From: Bacillota bacterium
GTDB lineage: Bacteria > Bacillota > Clostridia > Acetivibrionales > DSM-1351
Length of the DNA: 29,050 bases
Assembly: GCA_023436485.1 (NCBI GenBank)
Contig: JAEZIU010000185.1
Span: 1 to 29,050, forward strand
Reading direction: 5' to 3'
Below, piece by piece: positions 1-9,125 of this stretch (its first letter is position 1; each line of letters begins with the position of its first letter). Below the pieces are notes generated by a model that saw only the letters and a list, made by a program, of their open reading frames with translations, was not told the DNA's origin and made no database searches. The position numbers were made by a program, and so were the translations under genes.

Positions 1-1
1 G

Positions 2-3000
2 CTCCTATCCAATATGGAGGTTCCAATAAAAGAGGTTGAATTGCTTACTGCTACAGAATGTGCAAAAATAGTCAAAGATTTTAATGATACAACAGTGGAA
101 TATTCTAAAAGTAATATGTCTCTTCATAAAATGTTTGAAAAGCAGACTTCACTTACCCCGGATAATGTAGCAGTAAGCTTCGTTTCAGAGCATAACGGTA
201 AATGTGTTGCACAAAATATCACATTTAAAGAATTAAATGATAAATCCAACAAGTTGGCAAGGCTGTTAAGGAAAAAAGGAGTAACGCCCAACAGTATTAT
301 AGCTATAATGCCACGCCAATCTTATGAGGTGGTACTAGGTATACTGGCTATTCTAAAAGCTGGAGGAGCATACCTTCCCATTGACCCTGAATACCCTCTG
401 AATAGAATAAACCTGATATTGGAAGACAGTGAAACCAATATGCTATTGACAAATAGTGATATTGCAGACAAAGTCCAATTTAATGGAGAAATTGTACATA
501 TAGATAATGAAGATATGTACCACACAAATGAAGATAATCTTGAGGAAATAAACGGGCCGGAAGATTTAGCGAGTGTTATATATACATCAGGTTCAACCGG
601 GACACCTAAAGGTGTATTAGTAAAACACAAAAATATGGTAAACTTTGCAAACTGGCGTATTAGCAATTATAACTACAATACTAAGGATGTATCCCTTCAA
701 TTACTTTCCGTTGCCTTTGACGGTTTTGGTTCAATTTTTTATTCAAGCCTGTTGTCCGGCGGTACACTAGTAATTATAGAAGAAGCAAGCCGGATGAACT
801 ACAACTTTATAAGAAATGTATTGGAGGACAGAAAAGTAACTAATATGTGCCTTGTACCATCTATGTACAGAGCTATTCTTGAGGGGGCAAAGAGTAAACA
901 ACTGCGGACTGTCAGATTTGTAACCCTTGCAGGGGAAAAGGCTGATGAGAGTCTTATAGATATGAGTAATTACATTAATCCTGAAATTGTCATATCAAAT
1001 GAATACGGCCCAACTGAGAATACTATTGCCACTACTGCCTATAAAGGAATGACAAGGGACACCACATCAGTTATTGGAAAGCCTATATCAAATCATTGTG
1101 CATTTATTGTAAATGGGGATTTAAACCTTGTTCCTATAGGTGTTCCCGGTGAACTATGTGTTTCGGGTGCGGGTATTACGGGAGGTTATCTAAAGCGTCC
1201 TCAGCTAACTGAAGAAAAATTTATATCTATACCAATTAATAATGCTTCAATTAAAATTTACAGAACCGGGGACAGGGCTAAATGGCTTGATGACGGAAAT
1301 ATAGAGTTTCTGGGCAGAGTTGACTATCAGGTGAAGGTAAGAGGTTTCAGAATAGAACTGGGTGAGATTGAGAACAGCCTGTTAAGCTATGAGCCTGTAA
1401 AAGAATGTATTGCATTGGTCAATGAAGATAGCAAAGGCAGCAAATACATATGTGCATACATTGTTTCAGATATGGATTTGACTGCGGTAGAACTCAGGGA
1501 TTACCTATCTGGCATGCTGCCGGAATATATGATACCCTCGCAATTTATAAAGCTTCCGGAAATTCCGCTGATGCAAAATGGGAAAGCAGACAGAAAGGCA
1601 CTTGCAAAATACACAGAAAATATAGCCACAGGGGTGGAATATTTGGCACCTGTAAATAATCAGGAAGAAAAACTTACAGCCATATGGCAGGATGTATTGG
1701 CCTTGGAAAAAGTAGGAGTAAATGACAGATTTTTTGATATTGGCGGAGATTCCATGAAAGCAGTTAAAATATCTGAACTATGTTTAGAAATTGGGATGAA
1801 AATATCAGCAAAGGATATTTTTACCCACAGAACCATTGCGAAAATAGTACAAGGTGTAAATTTTGATACTGTAAAGTGTGATAATCCGAATACTACAGGT
1901 ATAGTTTTTAATGAACAAGTTGGTACTAAAAAACTCAAAATAAACCTCCAGCGAGAAATAACGACTTATTTGCACAGGTCGCTGCCTTTATGCGCAATCC
2001 TTTCCCGTGAAGAAAATTATAAATGGTTTAATCAGCACTATATTGAAATCTTTTCGATAACATACCAAAATGGTTTTTCAAGACTTGAATTTCTTGAAGA
2101 AAAAAATAATTACGATGATGTATTTCAAGAGGTCTTTCTAAAATTTGAGGAAATACCTGATATCCTGCAATTTATAAAGGACAAAATTGACTCAGGGATA
2201 TATGTTTCAGTGCACATAGACGAATATTGTCTTCCACAGAAGGGAAGTTACAAAACAAGTCACTTTGTACATCCGTCTTTAATATATGGCTATGATAACT
2301 CACAAAAAAAGCTTATGGCAATAGGGTTTGACTCTGAAATGATATTCAATGAAATTACTTTTAATTTCAATGATTTTGTTGAAGCATATGAATCTGCCAA
2401 GGTACATTACGGTGTGTTCGCACCGTGGGCGGAAACGGAAGCCGTACAGTTGCTTATTCCACGGAAACTTGGCAAAGATTATGAATTTGATATAGACAAT
2501 GTCCTGTTGAGTATTGACAACTACCTTACTTCCTCTGATGTAAACAGCGACAAAATAAATAAACTGGTATCTCAGGATGAAATGCAAACTTTTGGTGAGT
2601 TAAAGTATGGTGTTGATGTGTATGGTGTCATAGTACAAGGCCTTGAAAAGCTGGCCAGTGATATTATGAAGGGCCTTGACGTACAAAGTATCATCGAACA
2701 GTGCAAAGAAAAAGCTGTGGCTGACATCATGCCATCAATGGACTATAGAAGTATGCATTTGCTATATGAGCATAAAAAGTGCATTTATAACAGAATAGGT
2801 TATATTATTGATAATTTCGGCTCTTCGGAAGTATTAAACCAATTAACGGATAAATATCTTAAAATGGTAGAAGCACTCAATACTGCAAGACTTATATTCT
2901 TTGAACTTGAGAGTATGTTTAACGCAGGCTTTGACCCAAATAAAATTGATTTTAACGAATTGTTTCAGTCCTTTCAGCAAATGACGGCTGCAGTTAAATC

Positions 3001-3076
3001 AGCAGGAGATGAGGAAAGGATATTACTCAGGCAGATTTATACAGAAATTAAGAACAACCTTAACGGAGGAAGATAA
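2..3076 (+). CDS. NRPS 3' part: adenylation, carrier (PCP) and BtrH-like domain; 5' end outside window
   Basis: This is the C-terminal part of a nonribosomal peptide synthetase that activates an amino acid as its aminoacyl-AMP and loads it on a carrier domain. The first ATG is at 14, but the frame is open to the window edge and reads LLSN just before it. The text EVELLTATE...FNDTTVEY is the usual linker between a condensation and an adenylation domain, so the gene very likely starts upstream. Counting from that ATG, all adenylation motifs are present: YTSGSTGTPKG (about 192), NEYGPTEN (about 330), YRTGDRAKW, the GRVDYQVKVRGFRIELGE core and NGKADRKAL (about 525). The carrier motif GGDSMKA is near 580. 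From about 645 to the end there is a BtrH-N-like domain (Cys660 in LPLCAIL, His750 and His753 before YGYD) and a helical tail. BtrH itself is an acyltransferase in butirosin assembly; a similar transfer role here is inferred. The next gene starts 2 nt after the stop. Confidence 0.88.
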   Translation, partial: LLSNMEVPIKEVELLTATECAKIVKDFNDTTVEYSKSNMSLHKMFEKQTSLTPDNVAVSFVSEHNGKCVAQNITFKELNDKSNKLARLLRKKGVTPNSIIAIMPRQSYEVVLGILAILKAGGAYLPIDPEYPLNRINLILEDSETNMLLTNSDIADKVQFNGEIVHIDNEDMYHTNEDNLEEINGPEDLASVIYTSGSTGTPKGVLVKHKNMVNFANWRISNYNYNTKDVSLQLLSVAFDGFGSIFYSSLLSGGTLVIIEEASRMNYNFIRNVLEDRKVTNMCLVPSMYRAILEGAKSKQLRTVRFVTLAGEKADESLIDMSNYINPEIVISNEYGPTENTIATTAYKGMTRDTTSVIGKPISNHCAFIVNGDLNLVPIGVPGELCVSGAGITGGYLKRPQLTEEKFISIPINNASIKIYRTGDRAKWLDDGNIEFLGRVDYQVKVRGFRIELGEIENSLLSYEPVKECIALVNEDSKGSKYICAYIVSDMDLTAVELRDYLSGMLPEYMIPSQFIKLPEIPLMQNGKADRKALAKYTENIATGVEYLAPVNNQEEKLTAIWQDVLALEKVGVNDRFFDIGGDSMKAVKISELCLEIGMKISAKDIFTHRTIAKIVQGVNFDTVKCDNPNTTGIVFNEQVGTKKLKINLQREITTYLHRSLPLCAILSREENYKWFNQHYIEIFSITYQNGFSRLEFLEEKNNYDDVFQEVFLKFEEIPDILQFIKDKIDSGIYVSVHIDEYCLPQKGSYKTSHFVHPSLIYGYDNSQKKLMAIGFDSEMIFNEITFNFNDFVEAYESAKVHYGVFAPWAETEAVQLLIPRKLGKDYEFDIDNVLLSIDNYLTSSDVNSDKINKLVSQDEMQTFGELKYGVDVYGVIVQGLEKLASDIMKGLDVQSIIEQCKEKAVADIMPSMDYRSMHLLYEHKKCIYNRIGYIIDNFGSSEVLNQLTDKYLKMVEALNTARLIFFELESMFNAGFDPNKIDFNELFQSFQQMTAAVKSAGDEERILLRQIYTEIKNNLNGGR

Positions 3077-3078
3077 GT

Positions 3079-4311
3079 ATGTCAAAAGTATTCTTTTTCA
3101 ATATTCCTTTTCACGGACACGTTAATCCAAGTTTGGGACTGGCACAAGAACTGGTAAAAAAGGGAGAAAAAGTTATATATTACGGAATAGACAGTTTCAG
3201 GGAAAAGATTGAAAGTACCGGGGCCACGTTCAGAAGCTACGGAGAAGAATTTTATCTGGACGATAATTTTGTTACCTATAATTTAACTGAATTGTTCAAA
3301 GTTCATATGGAACTCACGGAATTGATAATGGATAAACTGCTTCAGGATATTGAAAGAGACAAGCCGGATTACATTGTACATGACTCTTTGGCAACATGGG
3401 GCAAATGTGCGGCAGCGGCTGCGGGTATCCCGGCAGTTGACACTTTTACTACATTAGTACTGGCACCGGACGGATTTTTGCTTACTGCAGGCTTTATTCT
3501 TAGTTTTGCTCTTGCCATGATAACCAATATACCAAATGTATTAAAAATACAAAAAATAAGAAGGAATTTAAAAAATAAATATAACGTACATATCGAAAGC
3601 CTTGTGGATATTTTATGCAACAGGCAAAATCTGAATCTGGTGTACACATCTGACCTGTTTCAACCTAATCGGGAGGCTCTGGGAAATGAATATAAGTTTA
3701 TAGGACCAACCAGTATGTTCAGAAAAGAAGATATATCAGAATTTAAAATTGACAGGCGAGGAAACAGACCGTTGTTATTTATTTCCATGGGAACAATATT
3801 CAATAACAACAGGGAGTTCTTTGATAAATGCACAGAGGCTTTCGGGGATATGGAGCTGGATGTATTAATGTCTGTAGGCAAAAACATTAATATATCGTCT
3901 CTCTCAATTCCTGAAAACTTTACAGTAAAGCCTTACAACGAAATTCCACAACTAGAGGTACTCAAAGAATGTAGTATTTTCATGACTCACGGTGGAATGA
4001 ACAGTACTCATGAAGGGCTTTACAACGGTGTCCCGTTGGTTATAATACCTCAACAGCAGGAGCAGGCTCATGTTGCAATGCAGGTAGTAAGAACTAAAAG
4101 TGGAATTAGTCTCAAAAATTCCCAAATTACACCGGCTTTGCTTAAACAATCGGTAGAAAAAATTATGTCTGACCGTTCATACAAGGAAAATGCACTGAAA
4201 GTGAGAGATTCTTTTATTGATGCCGGGGGCCCTGAAAGGGGAGTCAACGAGATATTTGCGTACGTAAGCAAGAAGAAAATAATTTCTTCTGTTTCTGAAA
4301 TAGGAGGCTAA
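3079..4311 (+). CDS. MGT-type (GT1) glycosyltransferase, copy 1
   Basis: A 410-aa GT-B fold glycosyltransferase of the macrolide/YjiC-like MGT group (GT1), which transfers a sugar from a nucleotide donor (usually UDP-sugar) to a small-molecule acceptor in the cytoplasm. The N-terminal acceptor domain opens with SKVFFFNIPFHGHVNPSLG, in which His14 is the likely catalytic base. The C-terminal donor domain carries RPLLFISMGT (about 228) and the donor-site motif THGGMNSTHEGL followed by GVPLVIIPQQQEQ (about 300-330). No signal peptide is evident; a hydrophobic stretch near 135-155 is shared by all three copies. The start follows GGAGGAAG and lies 2 nt after the NRPS stop, and the next copy begins 1 nt after this stop, so the three genes are translationally linked. 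The acceptor is unknown; by context it is the product held on the neighbouring carrier domains. Confidence 0.9.
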   Translation: MSKVFFFNIPFHGHVNPSLGLAQELVKKGEKVIYYGIDSFREKIESTGATFRSYGEEFYLDDNFVTYNLTELFKVHMELTELIMDKLLQDIERDKPDYIVHDSLATWGKCAAAAAGIPAVDTFTTLVLAPDGFLLTAGFILSFALAMITNIPNVLKIQKIRRNLKNKYNVHIESLVDILCNRQNLNLVYTSDLFQPNREALGNEYKFIGPTSMFRKEDISEFKIDRRGNRPLLFISMGTIFNNNREFFDKCTEAFGDMELDVLMSVGKNINISSLSIPENFTVKPYNEIPQLEVLKECSIFMTHGGMNSTHEGLYNGVPLVIIPQQQEQAHVAMQVVRTKSGISLKNSQITPALLKQSVEKIMSDRSYKENALKVRDSFIDAGGPERGVNEIFAYVSKKKIISSVSEIGG

Positions 4312-4312
4312 T

Positions 4313-5515
4313 ATGTCAAAAGTATTTTTTTTCAGCATACCATTTTCGGGGCATGTTAATCCCGGTATAGGACTAGCCAAAGAATTAGTGGAAAAAGGGG
4401 AAGAGGTCATATACTACTGTACTGACAGCTTCAGGGAAAAGATTGAAAGTTCGGGGGCTGTATTTAGAAGCTATGGAGATAAATTTTACCTGAATGATGA
4501 TTTTGTTACACACAACAATATTGAAATATTCAGAGTTCACATGGAGTTAAGTGAACTGATAATGGAACAATTGCATAACGATATAAAACGGGACAAGCCT
4601 GACTACATAGTTCATGATTTTATGTCTACATGGGGAAAACATGCGGCCCAAGCATCAAATATACCCGCTGTTAATATGTATACAACATTTGTGGAAAGGC
4701 CGGAAGGAATTTTAAATACAGTTGGCTTAGTTTTGGCAGTGGCATTTATGATGCTGAAAAATATTCCAAGAATGATAGATATACGAAAAATTTCCGGAAG
4801 GTTAAAAAAGAAATACAATATAAAAGTAAAAGGCTTGATTGATATTATTGACAATAAAGAGGCCTTAACACTGGTATTTACATCCCGTAAATTTCAGCCG
4901 TATTCTGAAAAATTCGGAGATGACTACAAATTTATTGGGCCTGTAAGCATGAATAGAAACGAGAAAATAAAAGGTTTCAGACTAAACAGGTCAGAAGGCA
5001 GACCTTTACTTTTTATTTCTCTTGGTACGGTGTTTAATAATGAAAGGGATTTCTTTATTCAATGTATTAAGGCCTTTGGTAACATGGATATGGATGTTCT
5101 CATGTCAGTAGGTAAGAAAATAGATATATCATCTCTTGCAATTCCCGAAAACTTTACCGTAAAGCATTTTTATGAGATACCCCAGTTAGATGTACTAAAA
5201 GAATGTGATGTATTTATTACCCATGGCGGAATGAACAGCGTCCATGAGGGACTTATGAACGGAATTCCGTTGATTGTTGTTCCACAGCAGCTGGAACAGG
5301 CTCATATGGCAAAACGGGTAGCTGAAACAGGAAGTGGAATCTATCTTGACATGGTTGAAGTTACACCGGAGTCATTAAAAGAAAGTTATAAAAAAATAAC
5401 CTCTGACGATTCATATGGTAAAAAAGCTGATGAAATGAAGGATTCATTTTTGAAAGCAGGGGGACCTGAGCGTGCCGCAGAGGAGATATTTTCTTATATA
5501 AAAAAGCATCAATAG
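4313..5515 (+). CDS. MGT-type (GT1) glycosyltransferase, copy 2
   Basis: A 400-aa paralogue of the preceding gene, alignable over the whole length. It keeps the N-terminal GHVNP motif with His14, the FISLGTVFNNE strand-loop, THGGMNSVHEGL and GIPLIVVPQQLEQAH. It differs at acceptor-facing places: residue 12 is Ser where copies 1 and 3 have His, and the 130-160 region diverges more than the donor domain. This is the pattern expected if the donor is similar and the acceptor or glycosylation position differs (inference). The start is preceded by GGAGG and is 1 nt after the stop of copy 1. A 36-nt gap with its own ribosome binding site (AAAGGGTG) separates it from the next gene, and I see no terminator there, so it belongs to the same transcript. 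Confidence 0.9.
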   Translation: MSKVFFFSIPFSGHVNPGIGLAKELVEKGEEVIYYCTDSFREKIESSGAVFRSYGDKFYLNDDFVTHNNIEIFRVHMELSELIMEQLHNDIKRDKPDYIVHDFMSTWGKHAAQASNIPAVNMYTTFVERPEGILNTVGLVLAVAFMMLKNIPRMIDIRKISGRLKKKYNIKVKGLIDIIDNKEALTLVFTSRKFQPYSEKFGDDYKFIGPVSMNRNEKIKGFRLNRSEGRPLLFISLGTVFNNERDFFIQCIKAFGNMDMDVLMSVGKKIDISSLAIPENFTVKHFYEIPQLDVLKECDVFITHGGMNSVHEGLMNGIPLIVVPQQLEQAHMAKRVAETGSGIYLDMVEVTPESLKESYKKITSDDSYGKKADEMKDSFLKAGGPERAAEEIFSYIKKHQ

Positions 5516-5551
5516 GATGACATAATTAAAAAGAAAGGGTGTTGGATATTT

Positions 5552-6985
5552 ATGATAGAAAAACAGAATGTAGGGCAAATTGAGGGGATACTGGCAAATA
5601 TCTGGAAGGAAGTACTTCATGTAGAGACATTAGATGTAAATGACAGATTCTTTGATTTGGGAGGAGATTCATTCAAGGCTGAAATGATATCGGACATTTG
5701 TTTGGAAAAGGGTATTCAGGTAACACCCAACGATATTTTTAACTATAGGACAATTTCAGAAATCGCCCAAAATACACATACTGCTGATAATTCAGAAAAA
5801 GAAACAGTTAAAGATCATAATAAAGCAACAGAAAAAAAGCTGAAAATAAAGTATCAAAGGGATATTACAACGTATTTGCATAGGTCTATTCCTCTATGTG
5901 CTATTTTATCAGATGACAGGTATTATACTTGGTTTAATGAGCACTATATTCAATTATTTTTCATTACGTACAATAACAGTTTTTCAAGATTGGAGTTTTT
6001 AGAGCCAAAAAACAACTTTGATGAAATATTTGAAGAGAAATACCTGACATACAAGGACCAACCGTCTGATATTATCGATTTTGTTGAAAAGAGCATTGAC
6101 TCCGGCACATATCTTACAATAAATGTTGATGAATATTACTTGCCACAAAAGGGCAGCTACAATGAACATCACTATGTTCATCAATCAATGGTTTTTGGAT
6201 ATGATAAAGCGGAAAGAAAATTAATGGGTCTGGGTTTTGATACTAATATGGTATTTAAAGAGCTTGAATTTGACTATGATGATTTTGCCAAGGCATACGA
6301 ATCGGCTAAGACAAATTATAAGCTCACGGCACCATGGGCAGAGACGGAAGCAATACAGTTGCTGACACCAAAGCAAACGGCAGGGGAATACAAATTTGAT
6401 TTGAACAAATTCATGGAAGAAATACATAAATATCTGGATGGATCAAATAAGGATAGCTCCAGAATTACAAAACTCATACCTTTGGAAGAGCAACAAATGT
6501 GTACTGATATAAAATACGGTCCACAAATATGCAATGCAATGGTAGAAAGCCTTGAAAAGCTTGGCAGAGACATCCTTCAAGGTTTGGATGTTAAGGGGAT
6601 GGTAGAGCAATTTAAGGAAAAGATGCTGGGGGACATAATGCCTGCAATTGACTACAGAAGTATCCATTTACTATATGAACATAAAAAAGGGCTTTATGAC
6701 AGGTTTAAATATATTGCAAGTAAATACTACACATCAGCAAAATTAGACGACTTGTTGAGTGAGCTTAATAAACTGGTTGAAAAGATGAACACTGCAAGGC
6801 TTACATTCTTTGATTTGGAGCATATGTTAAGATTTAATTTTGATCCGGCTACTGTGAACTTTGATGATATAATGGTTTCATTTCAGAGAGTAATAGATAC
6901 AATAAGAACAGCCGGGGATAGAGAAGAAGAACTATTAAAGGAGATTTGCAGAGAATTTGAAACAGGCTATAAAGGAGGGGAATAG
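5552..6985 (+). CDS. Stand-alone carrier (PCP) plus BtrH-like domain protein
   Basis: A 477-aa protein that repeats the C-terminal half of the NRPS at the left edge but has no adenylation domain. Residues about 8-75 are a carrier domain with the phosphopantetheine site GGDSFKAEM after NDRFFDL. From about 95 on it is a BtrH-N-like domain: Cys116 in IPLCAIL, then YLPQKGSY, His206, His207 and His210 before FGYD, and a C-terminal helical part with YRSIHLLYEHKKG. The corresponding residues in the NRPS copy are Cys660, His750 and His753, so the candidate catalytic residues are conserved in both. A carrier without its own adenylation domain must be loaded in trans, perhaps by the neighbouring NRPS or by transfer between BtrH domains (inference). 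The start at 5552 has AAAGGGTG about 10 nt upstream. The gene lies between two glycosyltransferases and ends 2 nt before the third. Confidence 0.85.
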   Translation: MIEKQNVGQIEGILANIWKEVLHVETLDVNDRFFDLGGDSFKAEMISDICLEKGIQVTPNDIFNYRTISEIAQNTHTADNSEKETVKDHNKATEKKLKIKYQRDITTYLHRSIPLCAILSDDRYYTWFNEHYIQLFFITYNNSFSRLEFLEPKNNFDEIFEEKYLTYKDQPSDIIDFVEKSIDSGTYLTINVDEYYLPQKGSYNEHHYVHQSMVFGYDKAERKLMGLGFDTNMVFKELEFDYDDFAKAYESAKTNYKLTAPWAETEAIQLLTPKQTAGEYKFDLNKFMEEIHKYLDGSNKDSSRITKLIPLEEQQMCTDIKYGPQICNAMVESLEKLGRDILQGLDVKGMVEQFKEKMLGDIMPAIDYRSIHLLYEHKKGLYDRFKYIASKYYTSAKLDDLLSELNKLVEKMNTARLTFFDLEHMLRFNFDPATVNFDDIMVSFQRVIDTIRTAGDREEELLKEICREFETGYKGGE

Positions 6986-6987
6986 AA

Positions 6988-8208
6988 ATGTCCAAGGTGT
7001 TTTTTTTCAACATTCCTTTTCATGGCCATGTAAATCCCAGTTTGGGTCTGGTAAGCGAGCTGGTTAAGAGCGGCGAAGAAGTTATATATTATTGCAACGA
7101 AAGTTTCAGGGAAAAGATTGAAAGTACCGGAGCTATATTCAGGGCATACAGCAGTAAATTTTATCTTGATGAAAATTATGTAACCTATAATATTACGGAC
7201 CTGTTCCGGGTTCATCTTGAATTGAGTGCATTAATACTGGATGAATTGATAGAGGATGTAAATAGAGATAATCCTGCATATATAATACATGATACTATGT
7301 GTCCTTGGGGAAAGCATTTGGCCAAAATTACAAATATACCTGCAATCAACACTTTTACAACTATAGCTTTGGAACCGGACGGATTATTCTTAACCGCCGG
7401 TTTTGTTTTGGCACTGGCTTTTAATATAGTAAAAAACATCCCTAACATGATAAAAGTCCGAAGAATCAAAAGAGTAATTGAAAGTAATTATAATATAAAA
7501 GTAAAGAGTCTGATGGATGTTGTGCTTAATAAAGAAGAAATAAATTTAGTGTATACTTCAAAGGAATTTCAGCCAAAGTCAGTAAAACTTATGAAAAATT
7601 ACAAGTTCGTAGGCCCATCCAGTATGTACAGAAAAGAGAATGTACCCGAACTAAAGCTAAACAGAAACACTAAAAGACCACTGCTGTTCATATCCATGGG
7701 AACCATATTTAACAACAACATAGACTTTTTCAATACTTGCACTGAGGCTTTCGGAAACATGGAAATAGATGTTCTAATGTCAGTAGGAAAGAGCATAGAT
7801 ATATCTGCTTTAACAATCCCAGACAACTTTAATGTAAAATACTATTTTGAAGTTCCCCAGTTGGAAATATTAAAAGAATGCAATATATTTATGACTCATG
7901 GAGGGATGAACAGTACACAAGAAGGTCTTTTCTACGGAGTCCCGTTAATCATCATACCACAACAGCAGGAACAGGCCCATGTAGCAATGCAGGTAGTCAG
8001 AACCGGAAGCGGTATATGTTTGAAAAAATCTAAGATTACTTCTGACTTACTGAAAGATTCAGTACAAAAAATAATGTCCGACTATTTGTATAGGGAGAAT
8101 GCGCTGAGAATGCGAGACTCGTTTATTAATGCCGGAGGCCCCGGGCAGGCTGTTAAGGAAATATTACTTTATGTGGGAAAGAAAAGAATAGTTCAAATGA
8201 TTAAATGA
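6988..8208 (+). CDS. MGT-type (GT1) glycosyltransferase, copy 3
   Basis: A 406-aa MGT/GT1 glycosyltransferase, closer to copy 1 than to copy 2: it opens with SKVFFFNIPFHGHVNPSLG and has THGGMNSTQEGL and GVPLIIIPQQQEQAH in the donor domain. His14 is conserved. The ribosome binding site GGAGGGG lies across the end of the upstream carrier/BtrH gene, and the start is 2 nt after its stop. This is the last gene of the run; a promoter-like extended -10 element follows within 40 nt and begins the regulatory and transport module. Each carrier/BtrH unit in the operon is therefore followed directly by one or two of these enzymes, which suggests that the carrier-bound or released intermediate is glycosylated. 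Sugar and acceptor cannot be read from sequence alone. Confidence 0.9.
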   Translation: MSKVFFFNIPFHGHVNPSLGLVSELVKSGEEVIYYCNESFREKIESTGAIFRAYSSKFYLDENYVTYNITDLFRVHLELSALILDELIEDVNRDNPAYIIHDTMCPWGKHLAKITNIPAINTFTTIALEPDGLFLTAGFVLALAFNIVKNIPNMIKVRRIKRVIESNYNIKVKSLMDVVLNKEEINLVYTSKEFQPKSVKLMKNYKFVGPSSMYRKENVPELKLNRNTKRPLLFISMGTIFNNNIDFFNTCTEAFGNMEIDVLMSVGKSIDISALTIPDNFNVKYYFEVPQLEILKECNIFMTHGGMNSTQEGLFYGVPLIIIPQQQEQAHVAMQVVRTGSGICLKKSKITSDLLKDSVQKIMSDYLYRENALRMRDSFINAGGPGQAVKEILLYVGKKRIVQMIK

Positions 8209-8236
8209 TTTTGTACTATTGATTATGATAAAGGTC

Positions 8237-8245
8237 TGGTATAAT
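8237..8245 (+). promoter_or_regulatory. Extended -10 promoter before the response regulator
   Basis: TGGTATAAT lies 59 nt before the response-regulator ATG, in the gap after the last glycosyltransferase. It has a TG dinucleotide in extended -10 position and a consensus TATAAT. The nearest -35-like hexamer, TTGATT at 8219, is 15 nt away, which is short, so the extended -10 probably matters. It would let the sensing/ABC module be expressed separately from the biosynthetic operon. Confidence 0.5.
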
Positions 8246-8303
8246 TTAGTTTGCGTCAGTTGCTAAAGAGGCATAAAAAAGTAATTGAATTCGGAGAAGG
8301 ATT

Positions 8304-8984
8304 ATGGAAAAAATACTCATTATAGAAGATAACAAAGACGTAAATTCAATGTTGTCGGAAATACTTTCAGAGGAAGGCTTTGAAGTATTCCCGGCATATA
8401 CCGGAACCGATGGGTTTAAAGAGATAAAGAAGAATCCGTATGACCTGATTCTTCTTGACATAATGCTGCCGTTTAAAAGCGGTGACGAGATACTTAAAGA
8501 AGTACGTGAATTCTCGGATGTACCTGTCATCGTCATTTCAGCCAAGGATATGATTGGGACAAAAATTGATTTACTAAAAATGGGTGCTGATGACTACATA
8601 ACAAAACCCTTTGACCTGGGTGAGGTTGTTGCCAGGGTTTATGCAAATCTCCGGCGTTCCCGCATAAAGACACAGTCAGAAAAAGTACTACGTTATAGGG
8701 ACATGGTTATTGACATTGATTCAAAAAGGATATTGGTCAATAACACGGAGCTTGACCTGACAGCGAAGGAATACGGGATAATGGAATTGCTCATAAAGAA
8801 CAGGGAGAAGGTATTTACCAAAGCCAATCTTTATGAAACCATCTGGCAGGATGCTTACCTTGGAGATGATAATGCAGTGAAAACCCACATGAGCAACCTG
8901 AGAAGTAAACTTAAAACCGCAAATTCTCAGCAAGACTACATAGAAACTGTGTGGGGACTTGGTTACCGTTTGTACAAAGAGTAA
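8304..8984 (+). CDS. OmpR-family two-component response regulator
   Basis: A 226-aa response regulator. The receiver domain (1-120) has the acidic pocket Glu8/Asp9, phosphoacceptor Asp52 in LILLDIML, a signalling Ser/Thr region VIVISAKD and the conserved Lys in DDYITKPFDL. The C-terminal winged helix (about 130-226) shows the family pattern LTAKEYGIMELL and VWGLGYRLYKE. It should bind direct-repeat DNA when phosphorylated by the kinase encoded at 10851, which is separated from it by the two ABC genes. The order regulator, ATPase, permease, kinase is typical of peptide-antibiotic sensing and resistance loci of Firmicutes. The start is supported by GGAGAAGG directly upstream. Adjacency to the NRPS operon suggests control of self-protection or of the cluster (inference). 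Confidence 0.92.
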   Translation: MEKILIIEDNKDVNSMLSEILSEEGFEVFPAYTGTDGFKEIKKNPYDLILLDIMLPFKSGDEILKEVREFSDVPVIVISAKDMIGTKIDLLKMGADDYITKPFDLGEVVARVYANLRRSRIKTQSEKVLRYRDMVIDIDSKRILVNNTELDLTAKEYGIMELLIKNREKVFTKANLYETIWQDAYLGDDNAVKTHMSNLRSKLKTANSQQDYIETVWGLGYRLYKE

Positions 8985-9125
8985 ATCTTATCAAAAACCT
9001 TACATTTTTGTTTCCCGGCTTAACCTTTTCTAAACCATTAGATTCTATACTAAAAACATAGTCAGAACATTCCTTTTTAAAGGTATAGATAATGGAACTT
9101 TAAGGGAAGAAAGGGAAGTGAAAAA

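Noticed and set aside
322..666. Minus-strand open frame inside the adenylation domain
   Set aside because: The sense strand encodes conserved adenylation motifs across the same bases; no start signal or domain is visible.
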